Assembly: GCA_016213865.1 (NCBI GenBank)
Contig: JACQZL010000058.1
Location: 1 to 12,517 of the forward strand
DNA: 12,517 bases
Direction of reading: 5' to 3'
Source of the DNA: Candidatus Rifleibacteriota bacterium
Lineage (GTDB): Bacteria; UBP17; UBA6191; JACPRK01
A program made the position numbers and the translations under genes. Numbering within the stretch: the stretch's first letter is position 1; each line of letters begins with the position of its first letter. Of this stretch, positions 1-5,543 are shown one piece after another. The notes under the pieces were generated by a model. That model saw only the letters and a list, made by a program, of their open reading frames with translations, was not told where the DNA came from and ran no database searches.

Positions 1-796
1 GGAGACGGGGGGCGGCGGCGGCCGGCCGGGAAGCCGTCGATTGCAGCAGCGAAGCCACGGCTGCGGCGCTGGACGGGCGCTTCTCCGGCTCGAAGGCGAG
101 CATCTGTCCGAGCAGACCGGCCCCGGCTCCGGCGACGCGCAGGGCCGTCTCCGATGCCCGGCCGGAGGGCTGTCCGGTGAGCAGTCTGCAGTAGAGCACT
201 CCGAGCGAGTAGAGATCGGCGGCCTCGCTCGCCTCGGCCCCGGCCGCCACTTCCGGCGCCAGGTACGGCCGGGAAGCCGGACCGGGGGGCAGGAGCTGAT
301 CGAGGAGCTGCAACTCGCCCCGGACATCGAGCACGATGTTGCCGGCGCTCAGGTTGCCGTGGACCACGCCCGCCTCGTGCATCGCGGCGAGGGCGCTTGC
401 CGTCCGGGCGATCAGGCGGGCGGCCTCGTCGGCCGGGAGAGCGCCCTTGCGTTCCAGGGTGGCCTCGAGCGACAGTCCCTCCCGGTACTCGCGCACGAGA
501 AACCGGGCCACGCGGGCCTCGCTTCTGAGTTGCAGCAGTTCGATGGTCCGGGCCGTCTGCACGACGGGGCTGGCGGCGAGCCGCTTGACCGCATCGCGAA
601 AGGCCTGGAGTTCCTGAGGCGACGCGAGGGTGTCACCGCGCAGACGCTTCAGGACGACCTGACGTCGATGGCTCTCGTCGTCAGCGAGAAAGCTGCCGGA
701 GCCCGGCATCAACTCCGAGAGGATCCGGTAGTGCTTGAGCTTGCTGGGAAGCGCTGTCACGAAGGTTTCACCGACCCGGTCTGAATTGACAAGCAT
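1..796 (-). CDS. Ser/Thr-kinase-fold protein, probable pseudokinase (3' end outside window)
   Basis: Reading the minus strand from ATG 796-794 gives 265 codons with no stop before the left edge, so the C-terminus is missing. Kinase landmarks appear in order. YRIL at residues 23-26 opens the N-lobe. The glycine loop is degenerate (LMPGSGSF, 29-36). VVLK carries the likely ATP lysine K50. The catalytic loop is VVHGNLSAGNIVLD (144-157), the DFG position reads LDQ (D166), APE is at 180-182 and ADLYSLGVL at 193-201. The HRD catalytic Asp is therefore Asn148 and the Arg is Gly147, while Asn153 and Asp166 of the metal site are kept. This suggests a pseudokinase or a very weak kinase acting as a scaffold or sensor. 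No transmembrane segment lies in the visible part. No clear Shine-Dalgarno precedes the ATG; GTG 760-758 is an alternative start. Confidence 0.8.
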   Translation of the reverse strand, partial: MLVNSDRVGETFVTALPSKLKHYRILSELMPGSGSFLADDESHRRQVVLKRLRGDTLASPQELQAFRDAVKRLAASPVVQTARTIELLQLRSEARVARFLVREYREGLSLEATLERKGALPADEAARLIARTASALAAMHEAGVVHGNLSAGNIVLDVRGELQLLDQLLPPGPASRPYLAPEVAAGAEASEAADLYSLGVLYCRLLTGQPSGRASETALRVAGAGAGLLGQMLAFEPEKRPSSAAAVASLLQSTASRPAAAAPRL

Positions 797-814
797 TGCG
801 AGCAGTGCTACTCT
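786..814 (+). promoter_or_regulatory. Strong sigma70-type promoter (TTGACA, 17-bp spacer, extended -10)
   Basis: TTGACA lies at 786-791, followed by a 17-bp spacer and TACTCT at 809-814, preceded by TG at 806-807 (TGCTACTCT, extended -10). A start near 820 would give a leader of about 77 nt before the 45-aa gene at 898. The -35 overlaps the first codons of the divergent kinase gene. Confidence 0.7.
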
Positions 815-897
815 GCTAAGACCTTCGACCCTTTCGGCGATTTCATCCATACCCACGACCTGGATTCTTCGCCGGAAGTGAAAACCTGGGACCACCG

Positions 898-1035
898 ATG
901 CTGTCGCACGATTTCATCCTCGTCTACGTTACTGTCCCGATGATCGCCATGGGGCTCCTGCTCTGGGCGAAACTGCGCCGGCTGATCCTCCTGCTGGAGG
1001 GTCTGAAGGACGCAAAGTCGGCACCCAGGCCCTGA
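898..1035 (+). CDS. 45-aa single-pass membrane protein, unknown function
   Basis: A small frame of 45 codons. Residues 5-24 form one hydrophobic stretch (with P14 inside), followed directly by KLRR (25-28), a leucine-rich amphipathic segment (29-36) and a basic tail ending APRP. By the positive-inside rule the C-terminus should face the cytoplasm. The case for a real gene rests on context: a near-consensus promoter about 85 bp upstream and a hairpin with a T-rich run 23 bp after the stop make a complete small transcription unit. The Shine-Dalgarno is weak. I do not recognise the family. It could instead be incidental to a non-coding RNA of about 270 nt spanning the same unit. The antisense frame at 808-1059 has no such support. 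Confidence 0.5.
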   Translation: MLSHDFILVYVTVPMIAMGLLLWAKLRRLILLLEGLKDAKSAPRP

Positions 1036-1057
1036 CGCGTTCGCGCGAGGGCGGGTC

Positions 1058-1089
1058 ACCGCCGGCGACTGGCCGGCCGGTTTCTTGTT
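1058..1089 (+). terminator. Probable intrinsic terminator after the 45-aa gene
   Basis: The stem pairs 1058-1066 with 1072-1081, with one bulged C (1077) and a 5-nt loop. It is followed by TTTCTTGTT, a moderately T-rich run. It lies in the gap between the convergent 45-aa gene (ends 1035) and the YbbR gene (ends 1103). Confidence 0.5.
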
Positions 1090-1102
1090 GCCTCCCTGAA
1101 GC

Positions 1103-1585
1103 TCAATCCTCGGCGAGAGGAGAGCGGGCCCGGACGGTCACGGTCACGCTGCGCGGTTCGACGCTCTGCAGGTCGAAGTAGCTCGGGACGATGGTCTCGA
1201 TCGGCAGGTGCACCTCGCCGAGAGGGGAGCGCACGTTCCGCAGGTTGATGCCGACGTGAAGATGCTCCTGCTTGAAGATGAGGTCGCTCCGGCGGCCTCT
1301 CACCAGGGCGGTGACGTTCCTGGCCTCGGGCGGAATCTCGACCCTCAGGTTCTTGTCATCCAGATTGTAGAGCTGGACCGGGAGATGGAACGTCTCGGTC
1401 ACCAGCTCCTGGCTGCTGAGGTTCACGTGGAACCACAGGGCGCAAGCGAGCAGGAGCGAGATACCCTTGAGCCCCAGGTTGTGGGTGCAGACGCCCAGCA
1501 GATAGGCGCCGAGTTCGCGAGCCATGGCCTTGCGCTTGGCCTTCAGCGCGACCGTGCGGGGATCTTGGGTCTCGGGGCTGTTCAT
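1103..1585 (-). CDS. YbbR-domain membrane-anchored protein
   Basis: 160 residues. A basic, polar N-terminus is followed by LGLKGISLLLACALWFHV (37-54), the typical YbbR entry: one membrane helix ending in LWF.V. The remaining ~100 residues form one extracytoplasmic beta-rich domain with the usual features (QELVTETFHLPVQL, then NVTALVRGRRSDL, then VTVTVRARSP near the end). YbbR proteins often carry several such domains and sit beside a diadenylate cyclase (CdaA), which they regulate; here there is one domain and no cyclase in view. The gene lies 168 bp downstream of pilQ on the same strand, across a strong inverted repeat. ATG 1585-1583 lacks an obvious Shine-Dalgarno; Met21 (MARELG) is a possible later start. 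The YbbR assignment is fairly firm, but its role beside a pilus operon is unknown. Confidence 0.8.
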   Translation of the reverse strand: MNSPETQDPRTVALKAKRKAMARELGAYLLGVCTHNLGLKGISLLLACALWFHVNLSSQELVTETFHLPVQLYNLDDKNLRVEIPPEARNVTALVRGRRSDLIFKQEHLHVGINLRNVRSPLGEVHLPIETIVPSYFDLQSVEPRSVTVTVRARSPLAED

Positions 1586-1591
1586 CGGTGC

Positions 1592-1608
1592 GGAACGCCG
1601 GGCGTTCC
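1592..1608. repeat. 17-bp palindrome next to the YbbR start codon
   Basis: Perfect 8-bp arms, GGAACGCC and GGCGTTCC, around a single G. It begins 7 bp upstream of the YbbR ATG on the minus strand, so it could be an operator or a hairpin masking the ribosome site. No regulator can be named. Confidence 0.4.
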
Positions 1609-1659
1609 CGGTGCGGATTCGCCGGGTTTCAGTCTAGCAGGTTCCCCGGAATGAGAGCC

Positions 1660-1715
1660 GGGACCCGGAGCGCTTTGCCAAATTCTTCCTTGTCTGGCAA
1701 AGGACTCCGGGTCCC
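1660..1715. repeat. Long inverted repeat between pilQ and the YbbR gene
   Basis: Arms 1660-1680 and 1695-1715 pair over 19 of 21 positions (11 bp outer block, 2-nt mismatch, 8 bp inner block) around a 14-nt loop. Neither strand has a T-run after it, so it is not a classical intrinsic terminator. It could end or protect the pilQ transcript as a 3' stabilising hairpin, or slow readthrough into the YbbR gene. Confidence 0.7.
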
Positions 1716-1753
1716 GTCGATTCATCGTGGAGCCCGTCGCCGGGCGTTGCTTC

Positions 1754-3250
1754 TCAGAGACCGCCCAGGTCGCCACCCAGGTCGGCGCCCAGGTCGTCGC
1801 CAGCGGGGGGCTTGGTGCCGGTAGGCGGCTTGGCCGCGGCCGGCTTGGCGGCGCCCTTGCCGCCCTTGCCGTCGCCGAGCAGATCGTCCAGGCCAGGCTC
1901 GAAGTTGTCGCCCTCGGGGATGGAGGGGCCGCCGACGCCCGGGACGGCCGGAGCGGCCTCGCCCTCGCCCTCGCCCTGGGGAACCTGCTGCTTGACGACG
2001 CGCGGCGTGATCAGGATGACCAGCTCGCGGCTCTGCGGGGTGCTGCTCTTGAAGGTGAAGAAGTACTTGATGAGCGGGATGTCAGCCAGGAACGGGATCT
2101 TGTTCTGAGCGTTGGTGCTCGACTCCGATACCAGGCCGCCCACGAGGACTTCCTCGCTGTCACGCACCTGGACGGTGGTCTTGGAGCGGATCTGGTTGAT
2201 GGTCGGGAAGCCCGCGGTGAAGCCCGACACGCTGCTCTGGGTGACCTCGATCTCCATCGTGATGAAGCCGTCGTTGTTGATGCGGGGCGTGATGTCGAGG
2301 TTGGTGCCGGTGTCGCGCTCCTCGGGGGGCTGCGACGGACCGCCGGAGAAGATGACCTTGTCGCCGATTCTCAGCTCGGCCTTGGCACCGTTGATGGCCA
2401 GCACGCGCGGGCTGGCAAGCGTCCGGCTGATGCTGGACGTCTCGAGCGCCTGGAAGGCCGCGTCGAAGAACCAGTTGCCCCGTTAGAAGTCGCCGAAGCT
2501 GAAGAACGGAGCGCCGGTGGCGCCGCCCTCGTAGAGGTTCGAGTTGAAGTTCTTCCTCTGGAACTCGGTGATGGCGAAGAGATTGCCGCCGCCCTGGGCA
2601 TTCGCGGTCACGCCGTCGGCGCGGCCCGCGCCGCTGGCCTGAGTGCCCCAGTCCCAGCTGAAGCCGAGGTTCTTGATGTAGTTGGTCTGGACCTGGACCA
2701 CCTTGCTGTCGATGATGACCTGCGGCACGGGGCGGTCGAGCTTCTTGATCAGGTCCATGACCTTCTCGATGACGTCCTTGGTGCCGTTGACGACGAGCGA
2801 GTTGGTGCGAGCGTCGACCTCCACGGTCACCTTGGCCGACTTGCCGAGCCCCTTGCTCAGGATGCCGGCCATCTCCTCGGCCTTGGCATAGCGCAGGCTC
2901 ACGGTCTCGGAGTTGGCCTTGTCGAAGCCTTCCTCGATGATGCCGGCCTCGGCGATGACGTAGGTGTCGCGCTGGCCGCCGGCCTCGACTTTGCGGACCT
3001 TCAGCTTGTTGACCGAAGCGATGATCTTCATCGCTTCCAGAGCGTCGACGTTCTGCAGGTCCAGCGGGATCGACCCGCGAACTCCCTTGTCGAGGATGAT
3101 GTTCACCTTGGCCTCCCGGGCAATCGCCTGGAACACCAGCTTGATGTCGATGTTCGGGCTCTTGAACGTGAAGGCCGACCCTGGAGCCGGGATGGCCAGG
3201 AGGAAAGCCAGGACGAAGACCAGGCTCGAGAAGGCTCGGTGGGCTCTCAT
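1754..3250 (-). pseudogene. pilQ: Type IV pilus secretin PilQ, interrupted by an in-frame stop
   Basis: Outer-membrane secretin forming the channel for pilus exit. ATG 3250-3248 is chosen because AAGGAG sits 9 bp upstream and a signal peptide follows (residues 1-26, ending PGSA). An STN/N0 domain (about 27-100) and a secretin N1 domain (about 112-175, with NSLVVNGT) follow, then the start of the secretin core (QVIIDSKVVQV). Codon 256 is TAA (2485-2483). The same frame then runs 242 more codons with hallmark secretin motifs: SPRVLAINGAKAE, GTNLDITPRIN, EEVLVGGL, IPFLADIPLIKYFF and RELVILITPRVV. The last ~80 residues are an unusual Gly/Ala/Pro/Asp tail. Without the stop the protein would be 498 residues, with no AMIN domain. 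With it, the first product (255 aa) lacks the membrane barrel. A nonsense mutation or a single-base sequence error are the main readings. Confidence 0.85.
2483..2485 (-). other. In-frame TAA inside pilQ
   Basis: The minus strand reads GGC GAC TTC TAA CGG GGC AAC TGG. The frame is unchanged on both sides and the flanking residues (FFSFGDF before, RGNWFFDAAFQALE after) read as continuous secretin sequence. One substitution, for example TAC, CAA, GAA or AAA, would restore the gene. Confidence 0.9.
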
Positions 3251-3259
3251 GGGGTGTGT

Positions 3260-3265
3260 CTCCTT
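3260..3265 (-). promoter_or_regulatory. pilQ ribosome binding site deciding the start
   Basis: AAGGAG on the minus strand lies 9 nt before ATG 3250-3248. It excludes the in-frame ATG 14 codons upstream (3292-3290), which would bury the signal peptide behind a polar extension. Confidence 0.75.
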
Positions 3266-3329
3266 GGTTCGACTGAGAGTGGCCGCAGACATGCGTCCAG
3301 CAGACTTATCGACCTATCCGGTCATGAAT

Positions 3330-3344
3330 CTGACTGCGAGTCAG
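3330..3344. repeat. 15-bp palindrome in the pilQ leader
   Basis: Perfect 6-bp arms CTGACT and AGTCAG around GCG, about 80 bp upstream of the pilQ start and downstream (minus direction) of the pilP terminator. A possible operator for a separate pilQ promoter; no convincing -35/-10 pair was found beside it. Confidence 0.3.
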
Positions 3345-3376
3345 GAATCGGCGGACTGAAACGCCCTTCTGAGTCT

Positions 3377-3413
3377 AAAAAAAGAACTGGCCGCCCTTTT
3401 CGGGGCAGCCAGT
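3377..3413 (-). terminator. Intrinsic terminator between pilP and pilQ
   Basis: On the minus strand an 11-bp stem (3413-3403 with 3396-3386, one G-U pair) around a 6-nt loop is followed by TTC and seven T residues (3383-3377). It is a textbook Rho-independent terminator for transcription from pilMNOP. It lies 26 bp after the pilP stop, so pilQ should depend on readthrough or its own promoter. Confidence 0.85.
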
Positions 3414-3438
3414 CGTCGTGGGTGCTCGAGGTTCGGCC

Positions 3439-4152
3439 TCAGGGAGGGGGCAGGCCGCCGGTATCGCCGCCGCCGCCTTCCATCCCGGCGCCGCCGGCGT
3501 CGCCGCCGCCGCCGTCGGTCCCGCCGTCGGTGCCGGTGCCGCCGGCTCCAGCGTCCATGCCGGTGCCGCCGGTGCCGCCGTCCATGCCTGTGCCTCCGCC
3601 GAGGCCTGCGTCGCCGCCGAGCCCTGCGTCGCCGCCGAGACCTGCGTCAGCGCCGGCGTCCGCCGCGGCCGGGGCCTCTCCACCGCTGGAGAATCCCGGG
3701 ATCTTCGGCTCCTTGTAGGCCTTGTGGGCCAGCCGGTTGGTCTTCTTGTTGTAGACCTCCACCTCGATCTCGCCGGCCTTGTTGGGGCCGATCTTCTTCA
3801 CGGTGAAGGCGTTGTCTTCGCTCTCCCAGCCTTCCTCCACGATGTAATCGTTGTTGTTGTAGTTGAGGACGGCGACGTAGTGCGGCGCCTCGCCCGCGAT
3901 CGCCTTCACGCTGAACTGCAGCGGGGGCGGAGGTGGAGGGGGCGCCGGCGCGGCCGTCACGTTCGGCTGGATGATGGGCGGCGGCGGCGTCTCCTGCTTG
4001 ATCAGCACCCGGAAGACGTCGAGGCTGGGCTTGCGATCGGGGTTGTTCTCGTCGCCGGTGGCCTCCACGGCGGGCCCGTTGTCCTGGGCGCGCGCGGGTC
4101 CCAGCGGGATCAGCACGACGGCCAGCAGAAGCGCCACGAGGATCTTGTTCAT
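3439..4152 (-). CDS. pilP: Type IV pilus assembly protein PilP-like
   Basis: 237 residues. PilP is the periplasmic protein joining the PilN/PilO scaffold to the secretin. A signal peptide covers residues 1-22 (ending ARA). No cysteine follows it, so the lipobox usual in PilP is absent. A proline-rich linker (56-77) leads to a compact beta domain (about 78-150, LQFSVKAIAG, YIVEEGWESEDNAFTVKKI) resembling the PilP fold. From about 155 to the end is a Gly/Ala/Asp low-complexity tail with DAGLGG repeats, absent from textbook PilP. AAGGAGG lies 9 nt upstream of ATG 4152-4150. It follows pilO by 59 bp and precedes a strong terminator. The assignment rests on gene order plus the beta domain; sequence similarity to classical PilP is modest. 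Confidence 0.72.
   Translation of the reverse strand: MNKILVALLLAVVLIPLGPARAQDNGPAVEATGDENNPDRKPSLDVFRVLIKQETPPPPIIQPNVTAAPAPPPPPPPLQFSVKAIAGEAPHYVAVLNYNNNDYIVEEGWESEDNAFTVKKIGPNKAGEIEVEVYNKKTNRLAHKAYKEPKIPGFSSGGEAPAAADAGADAGLGGDAGLGGDAGLGGGTGMDGGTGGTGMDAGAGGTGTDGGTDGGGGDAGGAGMEGGGGDTGGLPPP
3467..3486. repeat. 20-nt repeat shared with pilM (pilP copy)
   Basis: Identical to 6079-6098 in pilM, with a 16-nt version at 5861-5876. On the minus strand all encode a Gly-Met-Glu-Gly-Gly motif. It lies within the glycine-rich tail of PilP. Confidence 0.7.
3601..3654. repeat. 18-bp tandem repeat, 3 copies, in the pilP tail
   Basis: Three units, 3601-3618, 3619-3636 and 3637-3654. The first two differ only at the fourth base; the third differs slightly more. 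On the minus strand they encode DAGLGG-type hexapeptides. In-frame copy-number change would alter tail length without a frameshift. Confidence 0.75.
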
Positions 4153-4211
4153 GACTGTCAGCCTCCTTGAACGGCTGGGGCTCGGGGAGATCGAGGCAGG
4201 AGGGTGGCGGC

Positions 4212-4880
4212 TCAGTCCGTGCCACCGGGCGCCGCGGCGTCGTCACACTTGGAGAGCGTGTCGGTTCGATACCGTTCCAGGTGAGAGTTGTCGATGATGA
4301 CCATCTCGCCGTTCAACTCGACCCGGAGATTGGGGAAGGTGTCGGAGACCTGGTACTTGGTGTCCTTGGCGATGTACTTGAACAGGTTCTCGACCGGATC
4401 GGCCTTGGCCTCGGCCTGGATGGAGATGTAGCTGGTGCCGAAGTCGAGCTTGCCGCGATCCTGCACCCGCTTGATGAAGTCGTAGATCTTGAAGTAGGGG
4501 CCCGAGAGGTTCAGGTTCAGAGGGATCTTGCTGTACAGGTCCTTGATGATGACGCTCTCGATGCGGATGTTCTCGAGATCGATCTTGGACTCGTCGGCGT
4601 CCTCTTCCAGCTCCTTGAGGAAGCGCTCGATGCTGCGGCCGCGCGCCGCGCAGAGCATCTTGAAGATCTCCTGCTTGGTGTCGGTGATCTCCTTGTCCTT
4701 GTCCTTGATCTCGTTGGCCAGGCCCTGCAACTTCTTGATGCGGGACTTCGTGTCGCGGATCCGGTTCTCCTTCTCGTTGATCTCCTTGCGGAAGGGCTCT
4801 TCGATGAGGAACCAGAACACGATCACCGCCGCAGCGCAGATGATGATGACGCTGATTACGTAGGTCAGGAGGCGATTCAT
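4212..4880 (-). CDS. pilO: Type IV pilus inner-membrane scaffold protein PilO
   Basis: 222 residues. PilO pairs with PilN in the inner membrane to form the periplasmic alignment scaffold. The architecture fits: a very short cytoplasmic N-terminus, one membrane helix (about 5-26, LLTYVISVIIICAAAVIVFW), a long charged coiled coil (about 28-72, rich in K, E and D), then a ferredoxin-like alpha/beta domain (about 80-205). Length is normal for the family. The C-terminus ends in a short A/G tail. A GAGAGGA ribosome site lies about 8 nt before ATG 4880-4878. The gene starts 18 bp after the pilN stop, so the two are surely co-transcribed. Position between pilN and pilP, topology and size together make the call firm. 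Confidence 0.88.
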   Translation of the reverse strand: MNRLLTYVISVIIICAAAVIVFWFLIEEPFRKEINEKENRIRDTKSRIKKLQGLANEIKDKDKEITDTKQEIFKMLCAARGRSIERFLKELEEDADESKIDLENIRIESVIIKDLYSKIPLNLNLSGPYFKIYDFIKRVQDRGKLDFGTSYISIQAEAKADPVENLFKYIAKDTKYQVSDTFPNLRVELNGEMVIIDNSHLERYRTDTLSKCDDAAAPGGTD

Positions 4881-4898
4881 TGCTCGTGTCCTCTCCCG

Positions 4899-5471
4899 TC
4901 AGCGGATGAGCACGCAGTTCAATTCGAACTGGGCGACGTCTTCCTTCTTCTCTTTGGTCTTGGTGATGCGCTTGATCCGGGGGCTCTTGAACTTCGTCGG
5001 CCGCTTCGTGAGCTGGTTGAGCAGCTCGACGATGCCATCGAACTTCTTGCCCGACTTCTCGTTCTTCATCGACACGCCGTTGACGATCACCCGGCCGTCG
5101 CTGTCGATGCGCATGTCGCGGAACCAGACCGTCTTGGCTTCCTTCAACACGTCTTCCCAGAGCAGCAGCGTCGGGGTCCAGCCGCCCGTCTTGGCGGCCA
5201 GGAGCTTCTCGTACTCGATCTTGTTGTCCTTGACGCCGCCGAGTTCCTTCTCCTTGGCTTTCTTGATCGACTCCTGCTGCTTGAGGCTCGCCGCCTGCTT
5301 GGCAAACTTGTCCAGCTCCTTCTGCTTGTCCTCGAGCTGGGCCTGCCGGGTCATGTTGACCAGCAACAGACTTCCGAAGGCGACGATGGCCACGGCCACG
5401 ACGGCGATCCAGCCGAAGGGGATCTCTATCGCCTTGCGCCTCTTGACCTTGAGAAGGTTTACACGAATCAT
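4899..5471 (-). CDS. pilN: Type IV pilus inner-membrane scaffold protein PilN
   Basis: 190 residues. The protein begins MIRVNLLKVKRRK, matching the conserved N-terminal INLLP-type segment by which PilN binds the cytoplasmic groove of PilM; here the motif is VNLL. One membrane helix follows (about 18-40), then a periplasmic coiled coil (about 44-75, with KQKELDKFAKQAASLKQQ) and a compact domain with the pattern typical of PilN (WTPTLLLWEDVLKEA, then VWFRDMRIDSDGRVIVNG, ending FELNCVLIR). A GAGAGGAT ribosome site precedes ATG 5471-5469. It lies 72 bp after pilM and 18 bp before pilO on the same strand. Confidence 0.9.
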   Translation of the reverse strand: MIRVNLLKVKRRKAIEIPFGWIAVVAVAIVAFGSLLLVNMTRQAQLEDKQKELDKFAKQAASLKQQESIKKAKEKELGGVKDNKIEYEKLLAAKTGGWTPTLLLWEDVLKEAKTVWFRDMRIDSDGRVIVNGVSMKNEKSGKKFDGIVELLNQLTKRPTKFKSPRIKRITKTKEKKEDVAQFELNCVLIR

Positions 5472-5543
5472 CTTGCGGATCCTCTCACGGTATCGCGTGC
5501 CTGCTCTCGAGCGGCGCGGACTGCTGCCGGCCGCGGAGCCTGC

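Noticed and set aside
41..784. 247-codon plus-strand open frame at the left edge
   Set aside because: It is the mirror of the kinase-fold gene, whose minus-strand translation has ordered kinase landmarks.
808..1059. 83-codon minus-strand frame between the kinase and YbbR genes
   Set aside because: It has no ribosome site or domain and runs against the promoter, the 45-aa frame and the hairpin on the plus strand.
1058..1089. Terminator of the YbbR gene (minus direction)
   Set aside because: On the minus strand the stem is followed by GC-rich sequence without a T-run, so it fits only the plus-strand unit.
1727..3718. 663-codon plus-strand open frame
   Set aside because: It lies antisense to pilQ and the pilP tail, both supported by motifs and ribosome sites. 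Its translation is an Ala/Leu/Asp/Gly-rich mirror without recognisable domains.
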